From a bacterium (lineage in GTDB: Bacteria; Chloroflexota; Dormibacteria; Dormibacterales; Dormibacteraceae): DNA of 64,000 nt. The DNA lies in NCBI GenBank assembly GCA_004299235.1, contig SCQL01000009.1, positions 124,001 to 188,000 of the forward strand, given 5' to 3'. The translations under genes were made by a program, and so were the position numbers. Shown here piece after piece: positions 25,450-33,308 of this stretch. The notes under the pieces were generated by a model. It did not search any database, was not told where the DNA came from, and saw nothing but the letters and a program-made list of their open reading frames with translations. Position 1 is the stretch's first letter, and each line of letters starts with the position of its first letter.

Positions 25450-26007
25450 CTAGACGCGCTCCATGTAGGTCTGAGTTCGGGTGTCGACCCGGATGAGGTC
25501 GCCGGTCTGGATGAAGAGCGGGACCTGGATCGTGGCCCCGGTCTCGAGCGCGGCCGGCTTGGTGCCCCCGGAAACGGTGTCGCCCTTGAACCCGGGATCC
25601 GTCGAGACGACCTTCAGCTCGACGTTGATGGGCAGCTCGACGCCGATCAGGCGCTCCTGGTAGCGCTGGAGGAAGACCGTGCTGCCCTCCTTCAGCAGCG
25701 GAAGCACCGACTCCAGCAGCTCCTCGTCGACGGCCACCTGATCGTAGGTCTGGGTGTCCATGAAGTGGTGGTGGCTGCCGTCCGCATACAGGTAGGTCGC
25801 TTCTTTGTTGTCGATGCGGACCGCTTTGTACTTGTCCCCGCTACGGAAGCTCTGCTCGAAGATCGAGCCGGTGAGCAGGTTGCGGAGCTTGGCCTTGATG
25901 ACCGCGCCGGCGCGCGCCAGCTTGATGTGCTCCACACTGACGATGGCCAGCAGCTGGCCGTCCATCTCGAACATCGTGCCGTTGCGAAAGTCATTGGTCG
26001 AGATCAA
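25450..26007 (-). CDS. efp: Elongation factor P with arginine at the tip loop
   Basis: EF-P relieves ribosomes stalled on polyproline. The 185-aa three-barrel protein starts ISTNDFRNGTMFEMDGQLL from a TTG. The start lies 17 nt inside the aroQ 3' end and matches the family N-terminus. The tip loop reads HIKLARAGAVIK, so the position usually modified (Lys34 in E. coli, in PGKGQA) is an arginine (Arg32). No EarP, EpmA or YmfI-like modification gene is visible in the window. Confidence 0.95.
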   Translation of the reverse strand: MISTNDFRNGTMFEMDGQLLAIVSVEHIKLARAGAVIKAKLRNLLTGSIFEQSFRSGDKYKAVRIDNKEATYLYADGSHHHFMDTQTYDQVAVDEELLESVLPLLKEGSTVFLQRYQERLIGVELPINVELKVVSTDPGFKGDTVSGGTKPAALETGATIQVPLFIQTGDLIRVDTRTQTYMERV

Positions 26008-26425
26008 TCAAGAACTCCATGGCTAACTCGTAACCCTTAAAGCCGAGGCCGGTGATCACGCCTCTGGCGGCCCGCGCGGTGACGCTCTTCGACCGGAATG
26101 CCTCTCGGGCGTGGATGTTGGAGAGGTGGACTTCGACGGTCGGAACGGCGAGCGCCTGCAGACAATCGTAAAGCGCCAGCGAGTAGTGAGACAGCGCGCC
26201 GGGGTTGATCACGATCCCGAGCGAGTCCGGCGCCTCCTTCTGCAGGAAGTCGACGATCTCGCCCTCGTGGTTGCTCTGAAGCAGGCTCACCTCCACGCCC
26301 AGGGCGCGCGCCTTCGCGCGCACCGCCTCGGTGAGGTCGGCCATCGAGCGGGTGCCATAGATGTGAGGCTCGCGCTTGCCCAGCAGGTTCAGGTTCGGCC
26401 CGTTGACGACGACGATGCGCTTCAC
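25991..26425 (-). CDS. aroQ: Type II 3-dehydroquinate dehydratase
   Basis: This shikimate-pathway enzyme converts 3-dehydroquinate to 3-dehydroshikimate. The 144-aa dodecamer-type protein shows VVNGPNLNLLGKREPHIYG, the active-site SNHEGEIVDFLQ, INPGALSHYSLALYD and HLSNIHARE. The GTG overlaps the aroB stop (GTGA), and its 3' end overlaps efp by 17 nt. Confidence 0.96.
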   Translation of the reverse strand: MKRIVVVNGPNLNLLGKREPHIYGTRSMADLTEAVRAKARALGVEVSLLQSNHEGEIVDFLQKEAPDSLGIVINPGALSHYSLALYDCLQALAVPTVEVHLSNIHAREAFRSKSVTARAARGVITGLGFKGYELAMEFLIDLDQ

Positions 26426-27498
26426 GCCAACGCCTTCGTGACGATTCGCCGGACGAGCGCCGGCGGCACCGCGTGCCCCGGTTCGGCGTGACCCAGGCGC
26501 CGCGGCATCACCCATGCCACCTTGCCGCGCCGCGCCTTCTTGTCGCGCGGGATGGCGGCCAGCACTTGCGCGGCATCGATGTGGGGCGTCTTGTCGGGCA
26601 GCCCATAGGCCGTCAGCAGCTCGTCCTGCGATTCGACGAACCGCTCACCGCACAGGTCCATGGAGAGCGCGATCCGGGCGGCGACGCGCATCCCGAACGC
26701 GACCGCCCGACCGTGCGAGACGCGAAAGCCGCTGGCCGCCTCCAGCGCGTGGCCCGCGGTGTGGCCGTAGTTGAGGATCGCCCGCGGCCCTTTCTCGCGC
26801 TCGTCCTTGGCGACGACGAGCCCCTTGGCCGTGACGCAACGGAACACCACCCGCTCGAGCATCGCATCGTCGGCGGCGAGCAGGCGCGGGCGTTCCTTTT
26901 GCAGGAGGTCGGCAAGGCCCCGGTCCATGGCCACGGCGTACTTTACAACCTCGGCGAACGCATCCATGTAGTTGGCCCGCGGGAGCGTGTCGAGGCACGC
27001 GAGGTCCGACACCACCGCCACGGGCTGCCAGAAGGCCCCGATCGCGTTCTTGGAGTGCGTCCCGTTGATCCCGGTCTTGCCGCCGATGCTCGAATCCACC
27101 ATCGCGAGCAGCGTCGTGGGCACGGCGACCAGGCGCACGCCACGCTGCCAGATCGCCGCCGCCAAACCGGCCAGGTCTCCGATCGTCCCGCCGCCGACGG
27201 CGATGACGCAACCCGATCGGTCGATGCGCTGGCGCTCCAGGAACGCGAGCAGGTCGCGCAGCTGGGAGAGGGATTTCGAGCGCTCGCCGGCCGGCACCAC
27301 ATGGACGGCCGTCTTGAGGCCGGCTCGCTTGATCGCCTTGCCGACCTTCTCCGCCCAGGGCCTGACATTGGTATCGGTGACGATGGCGACCGCGCTCGGA
27401 TCCAGCCGGGTGATCACGCCGCGAAGCTCCCGATGGGCGTCGCTGCCGATGAGCACCGGATAGCTGCCCATCGAAGAATCGAGGATCAGCCGCACCAA
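26422..27498 (-). CDS. aroB: 3-Dehydroquinate synthase
   Basis: AroB makes 3-dehydroquinate from DAHP, using NAD and zinc. The 358-aa sequence shows AVGGGTIGDLAGLAA for NAD binding, VPTTLLAMVDSSIGGKTGIN, and the zinc ligand region LNYGHTAGHALEAASGF. It overlaps aroK upstream by 13 nt and aroQ downstream by 4 nt, so three shikimate enzymes are translated as a block. Confidence 0.97.
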   Translation of the reverse strand: MVRLILDSSMGSYPVLIGSDAHRELRGVITRLDPSAVAIVTDTNVRPWAEKVGKAIKRAGLKTAVHVVPAGERSKSLSQLRDLLAFLERQRIDRSGCVIAVGGGTIGDLAGLAAAIWQRGVRLVAVPTTLLAMVDSSIGGKTGINGTHSKNAIGAFWQPVAVVSDLACLDTLPRANYMDAFAEVVKYAVAMDRGLADLLQKERPRLLAADDAMLERVVFRCVTAKGLVVAKDEREKGPRAILNYGHTAGHALEAASGFRVSHGRAVAFGMRVAARIALSMDLCGERFVESQDELLTAYGLPDKTPHIDAAQVLAAIPRDKKARRGKVAWVMPRRLGHAEPGHAVPPALVRRIVTKALA

Positions 27499-28019
27499 AG
27501 CCGCATCACCTCCGCGGCGACGACCTCGGCCGGGCGATCGCCGTCGACACGGCAGGACGACTCCTCATAACGCGGGCGGCGCCGCTCGAACAGGGCCTCG
27601 ATCTCGTCGCGGGAACGGCCCGCGATGAGCGGCCTGCCGCTCTGGGCGTGGACTCGCCCCCACATGGCCTGGAATGGGACCTCGAGGTAGACGGTCATCG
27701 ATTGAGTGGCGACCAGGCGCCAGTTGGCGTCGTCGATCAAGGTGCCCCCGCCCAGCGCTACGACTGAACCTGGCGTGAGCGCCTTCGGCAGCAGCTCTTT
27801 CTCCAGCGCGCGGAAAGCGGCCTCGGTCCTGGTGGCGAAGATGTCGGCGATGGTCATTCCGGCTTCCTGCTCGATCATCAGGTCCAGGTCGTGGAACCGG
27901 GCCCCGGCGCGCGCCGCCACCAGCGCGCCGACCACGGTCTTACCCGAGCCCATGAAGCCGAGCAGCGCGAGCGGTTTACGCGCCAGCGCCGATGTCCCGC
28001 CCCGTGGGTTCGACGGCAT
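27486..28019 (-). CDS. aroK: Shikimate kinase
   Basis: This enzyme phosphorylates shikimate at the 3-hydroxyl. The 177-aa protein has a P-loop LLGFMGSGKTVVGALVA, the shikimate-binding DLDLMIEQEAGMTIADIF, and VALGGGTLIDDANW. The lid arginine lies in SGRPLIAG. The ATG at 28019 gives a roughly 16-residue leader before the P-loop. It is 15 nt from the PH-domain gene. Confidence 0.95.
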   Translation of the reverse strand: MPSNPRGGTSALARKPLALLGFMGSGKTVVGALVAARAGARFHDLDLMIEQEAGMTIADIFATRTEAAFRALEKELLPKALTPGSVVALGGGTLIDDANWRLVATQSMTVYLEVPFQAMWGRVHAQSGRPLIAGRSRDEIEALFERRRPRYEESSCRVDGDRPAEVVAAEVMRLWCG

Positions 28020-28034
28020 GCCAGGGACCGTGCA

Positions 28035-28553
28035 CTAGACGCCGCTGGGGTTGGCCGGGGCTGCGGGCGCGCCGCCCCGACGCCGTTCCGACTGCACGAA
28101 CACCTGGTCCCGAAACGTCCCCGGGCTCGGGAGGTGGTCGAGGACCTCGGCCCCCTGGGCGCCGGCGGCGTCGACCTCGACCCGCCCGTAGCCGAGCATG
28201 CGGCCGAACAGCGACTGCTTGGTGCTGCAGTCCTGCACCCTGTCGATGGGGATCATCTTCGACTGGCGGCCGAAAACGCCGGACTCGATCTTGATCCGCT
28301 GGTCCGTGAGCGTGTAGGAGGTCGACCGCCAGCGGATCCACAGCACGATGAGCCGGATTCCCGCCAGGGCGACGACCCCCAGGGTGAGGATGAGCCGGAG
28401 ATGTGGGATGTGGCTGGTGTACAGGACCGTGAAGTCGGCGATCGCGACCACGACCAAGAGGAGCACCGGGATCACGAGGCTCTTGACGAGGACGATCCAG
28501 TGCTGGTGGTCCTTGAGGATGAGGGTCTCGCCGGGTAGGAGCTGTTCAGTCAT
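28035..28553 (-). CDS. Membrane protein with bacterial PH domain (YdbS/DUF304-like)
   Basis: The 172-aa protein has two N-terminal transmembrane segments (about residues 22-45 and 53-72) followed by a bacterial PH-like domain, with WRSTSYTLTDQRIKIESGVFGR and IPIDRVQDCSTKQS. Such proteins are common, and their function is poorly known. The C-terminal 25 residues are Pro/Ala-rich. It lies between the prepilin peptidase and aroK genes. Confidence 0.82.
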   Translation of the reverse strand: MTEQLLPGETLILKDHQHWIVLVKSLVIPVLLLVVVAIADFTVLYTSHIPHLRLILTLGVVALAGIRLIVLWIRWRSTSYTLTDQRIKIESGVFGRQSKMIPIDRVQDCSTKQSLFGRMLGYGRVEVDAAGAQGAEVLDHLPSPGTFRDQVFVQSERRRGGAPAAPANPSGV

Positions 28554-28559
28554 CGGCGC

Positions 28560-29204
28560 CTATTGTCCTGGAAGCCGGTGCAGTTGGAAAAGGACGATCA
28601 GCGCGCCCGCGGCCAGATAGGGCCCGTAGGCGATCGTCCCTCTCATCGAGCGGTGCCAGATGATGATCCCCACCGAGACCACCCCGGCGAGGACGACGCC
28701 GTAGAAAAGTGCCGTGATGGTCGGCAGCGGACCGAGCAGCAGGCCCATGAACAGGGCGAGCTTGACGTCACCGAACCCCAGCGCCTCCGCCTTGAAGATG
28801 GCCGCGCCCGCCAGCGCCAGGACCAGGAAGAGCAGGCCGGCGGCGAACCCTGTCGCGATACCCGCCCACCAGGGGTGGCCGAAGAGGCTGACCACCAGGG
28901 CCAGGCCCATCGACGGGAACAGCACGCGGTCGAGGATCAGCCGGTGCTCGTAGTCGAAGAAGATCACCTGGACCAGGACCAGGACGAAGATGCTGCGCAG
29001 CAGGAGCATCGGGAACGAGCTGAGCTCGAACGCGAACAAAGCGAACAGGAGCGCCGCAAGGATGGGCGGCCCGTAAACCTGCCAGCGCCTGGCGCCCGCC
29101 TCCAGCCCTTCCAGCCGCGCCAGTCGAACGGAGCCCCAGCGCACGAACCATCCGGCCCCGGCGCCGACGACGGCCCAGCCGATGACGATCGGGAGCGAGC
29201 TCAC
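28560..29204 (-). CDS. Prepilin peptidase (A24 aspartic protease family)
   Basis: A24 peptidases cleave the leader of type IV-like prepilins at the membrane. The 214-aa polytopic protein has the two expected aspartates, in FFDYEHRLILD (first Asp) and in the GxGD motif GFGDVKLALFMG. The N-terminal cysteine-bearing methylase region of PilD is not evident; only a degenerate segment (GAGAGWFVRWG) remains. It is the only prepilin peptidase in the window and may serve the Tad locus 15 kb away, although it is embedded among aro genes. Confidence 0.87.
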   Translation of the reverse strand: MSSLPIVIGWAVVGAGAGWFVRWGSVRLARLEGLEAGARRWQVYGPPILAALLFALFAFELSSFPMLLLRSIFVLVLVQVIFFDYEHRLILDRVLFPSMGLALVVSLFGHPWWAGIATGFAAGLLFLVLALAGAAIFKAEALGFGDVKLALFMGLLLGPLPTITALFYGVVLAGVVSVGIIIWHRSMRGTIAYGPYLAAGALIVLFQLHRLPGQ

Positions 29205-29214
29205 CGTCGGCGTA

Positions 29215-29988
29215 TCACGGCTGCAGAGTTTCGCGCATCGCGCTCACAGGCGCGGGGCGGCCGGTCCAGATCTCGAACGACCGCGCACCCTGTTCGAGGA
29301 GGATCTGCCAGCCGTCGACCGTGCGCAGGCCCAGCGAGCGCGCCTTGCGCACCAGCGGCGTGCCGCCCTTGACGTAGACGAGGTCGATGACCGCGCCATT
29401 GCGCGGCAAGGCGGCCGGCCGGATCGGCATCTCGTCCCGGCGCCCCAACGGCGTGGCATTGAGCAGGAGGTCGGCTGAGCTCACGAGCTTCGGCAACGAC
29501 GGCTCCTCCCAGGGGATCACCCTCCCCGGGAGATCGACCACCTCCGGGTGCCTGGACACGAAGGCCAGGTGCGCGCCTTCCAGCGCCACCGCCGCGGCGC
29601 GCGCCGAGCCGCCGGCGCCCAGGATCACGACCGTCGCCCCCCTGGGCTCGAGGCCCAAGTCGTCGACCGCGGAGCGGATCGCCGCCACGTCGGTGTTGGA
29701 GCCGACCAGGCGGCCGCCCTCGCGGGCGATGGTGTTGACGGCTCGCGCTCGCAGGGCTCCGGGGTCGAGGCTGTCGACCTGCTCCATCACCGCCCGCTTG
29801 TGCGGGATGGTGATGTTGGCGCCCGCCGCATCCGGCTCGCGAAGACGCCGCATCGCCGCCGGCAGCTGTTCGGGCGCGACGTCCAGCAGCTCGTACGTCC
29901 AGTCAAGCCCGACCGCGCGAAAGGCCGCGTTGTGCATGTCGGGGCTGCGCGAGTAGGAGATCCCGTGGCCGAGAAGGAAGACTCTCAG
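29215..29988 (-). CDS. aroE: Shikimate dehydrogenase, probable CTG start
   Basis: AroE reduces 3-dehydroshikimate with NADPH. The 257-aa protein has the shikimate site HGISYSRSPDMHNAAF, NITIPHKRAVMEQVD, the nucleotide loop VVILGAGGSARAAAVAL, and C-terminal DGWQILLEQGARSFEIWTG. No ATG, GTG or TTG lies in the roughly 20 codons before the homology. The first ATG inside (after SRSPD) would remove the substrate-binding serines. CTG at 29988 fits exactly (R-V-F-L-L-G) and overlaps the mltG stop as CTGA, like the ATGA and GTGA junctions elsewhere in this cluster. Confidence 0.93.
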   Translation of the reverse strand: MRVFLLGHGISYSRSPDMHNAAFRAVGLDWTYELLDVAPEQLPAAMRRLREPDAAGANITIPHKRAVMEQVDSLDPGALRARAVNTIAREGGRLVGSNTDVAAIRSAVDDLGLEPRGATVVILGAGGSARAAAVALEGAHLAFVSRHPEVVDLPGRVIPWEEPSLPKLVSSADLLLNATPLGRRDEMPIRPAALPRNGAVIDLVYVKGGTPLVRKARSLGLRTVDGWQILLEQGARSFEIWTGRPAPVSAMRETLQP

Positions 29989-31043
29989 CTTCCGCTCACG
30001 CCGTACTTTTGAATGTCGCGTTCGAAATCCTGCTCGTTGGTCTCGAAGTGCGTCACCCTCTGCGTGTCGGCGAAGTAGTAGAGGTAAGCGGTCTGCGGCG
30101 GGTTGACGCAGGCGAGCAGCGCCGCCTTGCCCGGGTTGCCGATCGGTCCGGGGGGAAGGCCCGTGTGGATGCGCGTGTTGTAGGGCGAGTTCATCTGCAG
30201 CTCGGCCGCGGTGGGTTCGGGCGTGAGCCTCCCCAGAGCGTAGAGAAGTGTCGCATCGACACCCAGCGGCATGTTGAGCCTGAGCCGGTTGTAGTAGACG
30301 CTGCACACGTTGCCTCGGTCGGTGGGGGTGTTCGCCTCGCGATCGACCATCGAGGCGAGGATGACGATGGACTGGATCGTTTCCGCGGGCCGGGCCGGTG
30401 TCGCCTGCGCGATCTGCGCCCGGAGGTCGGCCGAGAAGACCACGCCGAACTGATCCAGCTGCTCCTTGACCAGGCCGCGCACGCCGGCGGCGGGATCGAT
30501 GAGGTACGTGTCGGGAAAGAGATAGCCCTCGAAGGGCACGCCTGGATTGCCCGGCCGCGCCGGTAGAAAGCTGTACGAGGACGCCCACGATGGATCCGCC
30601 GCGGCCACCAGGTAGTCGGCGGCGGTCGCGTAGTTCGGCGACGTCCCGACCTTCGCCCTGGCCACGACCTTGGCCTGCTCTCGGAGTGGAAAGCCCTCGG
30701 GAAACGTGATGACCTCCTGGTCCGAGTTGCCGTGCTGGAGCGCGGCCACGATCTGCGCCATCGTCATGTTGAAGTTGAGGACGAATGCGCCGGCCTGGAA
30801 CTTCGGCCCGGCGTCGGTCATCCGAGCGTAGATGTCGAAGGCCAGCGCGCTGCGGATGAGGCGCAGGTTGAGCAGCTCGTCACCGATCTGCGCCGAGGTC
30901 TCGCCCTGGTCGATGTGGAACGGCACCGTATGGCTGGTGCTCGAGATCGGGGTGTTGACGTTGAAGTTCCACCAGTCGATGGCCCGGGACGTGCCGAATC
31001 CCAGCAGGGCGATCACGAGCAGGACGGCGACGAGCCTCTTCAC
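29985..31043 (-). CDS. mltG: Endolytic murein transglycosylase MltG
   Basis: MltG (YceG) cleaves nascent peptidoglycan at the membrane to release glycan strands. The 352-aa protein has one N-terminal transmembrane segment (about residues 4-20), a LysM-like region, and the catalytic domain with FEGYLFPDTY, SIVILASMVDREAN and SPYNTRIHTGLPPGPIGNPG. The motif usually written VExE reads VDRE here, so one of its two acidic positions is Asp. It follows DUF1292 (GTGA overlap), matching the ruvX-yrzB-mltG order in Gram-positives. Confidence 0.94.
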   Translation of the reverse strand: MKRLVAVLLVIALLGFGTSRAIDWWNFNVNTPISSTSHTVPFHIDQGETSAQIGDELLNLRLIRSALAFDIYARMTDAGPKFQAGAFVLNFNMTMAQIVAALQHGNSDQEVITFPEGFPLREQAKVVARAKVGTSPNYATAADYLVAAADPSWASSYSFLPARPGNPGVPFEGYLFPDTYLIDPAAGVRGLVKEQLDQFGVVFSADLRAQIAQATPARPAETIQSIVILASMVDREANTPTDRGNVCSVYYNRLRLNMPLGVDATLLYALGRLTPEPTAAELQMNSPYNTRIHTGLPPGPIGNPGKAALLACVNPPQTAYLYYFADTQRVTHFETNEQDFERDIQKYGVSGS

Positions 31044-31276
31044 TCGACGTCATCCTCCTCCAGGGCGGCGATGACCCGTTTGAACTCCTCCCCATCCACC
31101 GTTTCCAGCACGCCCGCCGTCTCCCGCAGCAAGAGCACCTGGGTCGGGTCCTCAACGTCCTCGACCAGGTAGTAGATGGAGTCATCGAGGTCGAACGCGT
31201 CGTGGAGCCGAAACCGGCGCTCGTGCCCGGTCTCATCGATCAGCGTGATCGGCTGAGTCGGTTCGTCAGCCGTCAC
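31040..31276 (-). CDS. DUF1292 family protein (YrzB-like)
   Basis: This is a 78-aa acidic protein of the DUF1292 family with the pattern ITLIDETGHERRFRLHDAFD and YYLVEDVEDPTQVLLLRE. The biochemical role is unknown. The family usually sits directly after ruvX, as here (11-nt overlap), and before a cell-wall or nucleic-acid gene. It starts at GTG. Confidence 0.85.
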   Translation of the reverse strand: MTADEPTQPITLIDETGHERRFRLHDAFDLDDSIYYLVEDVEDPTQVLLLRETAGVLETVDGEEFKRVIAALEEDDVE

Positions 31277-31682
31277 GTCGCCGGTCCAGGTGGGCCTGGA
31301 GCATCAGGGCGGCGGCCACCCGGTCGACGCTGAGCCGCCGCTGGGCGCGCCGCACGCCGCCCGCGATCAGCGAGCGCTCCGCGGCCACCGTCGTCAGGCG
31401 CTCGTCGACGAGCTCGACCGGAAGCTTCGAGGCCCTTCGAATCGCATCGGCGAGCTTTTTCGCCGCCGCCGCCTCCGGCCCAAGCGTTCCATCCATGCGC
31501 CGCGGCAGGCCGACCACGATCCGCCTTGCCTCGTGTGCCTTGCCGATCTCCGCCAGGCGCGCCGCAAGCGTCGCCGACGGCTCCGCCGGGACGGTCATGA
31601 GCGCCTGCGCGATGGTCGCCGTGGGATCGCTGAGCGCGAGCCCGACCCGCTTCGACCCCGGATCGACCGCGAGTATGCGCAC
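31266..31682 (-). CDS. ruvX: RuvX/YqgF pre-16S rRNA nuclease
   Basis: The YqgF family has an RNase H-like fold. It completes 5' processing of 16S rRNA, and some members resolve Holliday junctions. The 138-aa protein begins RILAVDPGSKRVGLALSD and contains VVGLPRRMDGTLGPEA and LVDERLTTVAAE, carrying the acidic catalytic residues. Its GTG shares a base with the upstream stop (TAGTG). Confidence 0.94.
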   Translation of the reverse strand: MRILAVDPGSKRVGLALSDPTATIAQALMTVPAEPSATLAARLAEIGKAHEARRIVVGLPRRMDGTLGPEAAAAKKLADAIRRASKLPVELVDERLTTVAAERSLIAGGVRRAQRRLSVDRVAAALMLQAHLDRRRDG

Positions 31683-33280
31683 TAGGGTGAGGGTGCGGGC
31701 GACGCGGCTGGTGAAGACGCACCGGACGCGGCCGCGGAACTCGATGGCGTGCCCTGCTGCACCACGTAGTGGAGTGAGATGCGTCCGACCAGCAGAGGCA
31801 TGAGCGGCAGGGCCATCGGCTGCTCTTTGATGGCGACCGACTTGATCGGCAGCCGCTCGAGGTAGAACTTCGCCTGGGCCAGCGGCCGGCCGACGATCTG
31901 CGATCGGATCTTGGCTTCGTCGAGCTTGGGGGCGACGTAGGCGGAGGCGCTGCCGACGAACGTGAGGTTGCCGCCGCTCGTCGCGTTGAGGATGCGGTAA
32001 TCCACCAGGATCGGGCTCTCGGTGAGCAGCTGCTGGTCGTTCGGCACCCGCTGCGCGAGGTAGTTCCGGAAAGCCTTCTGCACGTCGGCATCGACGTAGA
32101 AGTCGCCCTCGCCGGTGAGCGTCAGCGTGCCGCTGAACGTCGGCACCTTGTCGTTCGGCTGGTGGTCGGTGGTGAAGTTCGGCGGACCGTAGACGATCGT
32201 CTCGCTGAGCTTCTCCCCGGCCTGTCCCGCGCCGACGAGCTGTTGGGCGATGCTCTGGCGCAGCTCCTGCTCCAGCTGCGCCCGCGCCGAGTCGAAGTCG
32301 GCCTCGGTCATCTGGGGCGTGGACGACGCGTCCGTCCCTCCGCCGGTGGCCTGCGGGTTGGTGGCATGGACCTTGCTTGAGTCAAAGGGACCGCAACAAT
32401 CGAGGATTTGCGTGATCGTGTCGTGGCCGACATTGCCGGCCGATCCGGGAGTGACTGCCTGCACGTTGACCGTGGCCTGTCCGCCGTTCCATGGGACGGT
32501 GGTGTCCGGGGATGTTTGCGCGAATGTGATGCTGTCGGTGTTCATCAGCCGCTGGCCACGCTTGAAGACCAGACCAGGGGAATTCGTGAAGGCCGAACTC
32601 TTCAGGTCGTTCGTGTACACGACCTGGCCGGTGGCCGGCGCCAGCTGCACCTGGATCACGCCCGTGGTCTTGAAGCCCTGCGAGCTGGAGCGCGAGATGA
32701 CGTCCGTGCGCACGTGGATCGGCGCCTTGCCGGGCTGAGCCTGGATCTCGACATCTTTCTCCGTGAACGGCTGGGCCTGGGCCACCAGCGTCACCGAGGC
32801 GGAAGGGACGTAGACCGCCATGGCGAACAGCCCGACCACCAGCAGGGTCGCCGCCGTGACGTACAGGAGGAAGCGCCCCGGCTTGAGCTCGGTCGCGTTC
32901 TTGGTGATGAGCTTGGTCGGCGCGGCGACGCCGACGTGAGCGACGGGCGCGGCGCGGGCCCGCCGCCACCACCTCCGAACGGGAGGCGGGGCCTCGGGCT
33001 CCGACGGGATGCCCTCGCCCTGCGGCCCGACGGCGCCGAACACCGGGAAGCCGCTCTCGGCGGCCATCTTCTGGACCGCTGGGTCGTCGCACACGACGGT
33101 GACCCGCTTGCCCATGCGCGCCGAGTAGTTGCGCAGGAGCTGGAAGTTGAAGCGGCTCTGCCCGATGCGCGAGCGCATCGGCAGCACGAGCATCGCGTCC
33201 TCACCGCCGGAGCGGCGAAGCCGCTCGACGACCTCGGGGATCTCGTCCTCGCTTTCGACGTATATGGGGTTCGTTGCCAT
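31682..33280 (-). CDS. gp47/baseplate J-like single-pass membrane protein
   Basis: This resembles proteins annotated as baseplate J/gp47 family in Chloroflexota-type genomes. Of its 532 aa, residues 1-85 form a small cytoplasmic domain (IYVESEDEIPEVVERLRRSG). A Pro/Arg linker and one transmembrane helix (about 137-157) follow, then a long Thr/Ser/Gln-rich exterior part ending in an Ala/Ser/Pro tail. It is unlikely to be phage-derived, since no other phage gene is near. The neighbour upstream is an FtsA-like ATPase, so a PilM-PilN-like cytoplasm-to-envelope pair is one possibility (inference). Confidence 0.7.
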   Translation of the reverse strand: MATNPIYVESEDEIPEVVERLRRSGGEDAMLVLPMRSRIGQSRFNFQLLRNYSARMGKRVTVVCDDPAVQKMAAESGFPVFGAVGPQGEGIPSEPEAPPPVRRWWRRARAAPVAHVGVAAPTKLITKNATELKPGRFLLYVTAATLLVVGLFAMAVYVPSASVTLVAQAQPFTEKDVEIQAQPGKAPIHVRTDVISRSSSQGFKTTGVIQVQLAPATGQVVYTNDLKSSAFTNSPGLVFKRGQRLMNTDSITFAQTSPDTTVPWNGGQATVNVQAVTPGSAGNVGHDTITQILDCCGPFDSSKVHATNPQATGGGTDASSTPQMTEADFDSARAQLEQELRQSIAQQLVGAGQAGEKLSETIVYGPPNFTTDHQPNDKVPTFSGTLTLTGEGDFYVDADVQKAFRNYLAQRVPNDQQLLTESPILVDYRILNATSGGNLTFVGSASAYVAPKLDEAKIRSQIVGRPLAQAKFYLERLPIKSVAIKEQPMALPLMPLLVGRISLHYVVQQGTPSSSAAASGASSPAASPAPSP

Positions 33281-33308
33281 GGCGTTTACAAGTCTCCTGG
33301 GAGCCTAG

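Noticed and set aside
31682-33280. Prophage remnant, suggested by gp47/baseplate J similarity
   Set aside because: No other phage gene, integrase or attachment site is nearby. The gene is locked in a housekeeping cluster and has a membrane-anchored topology.
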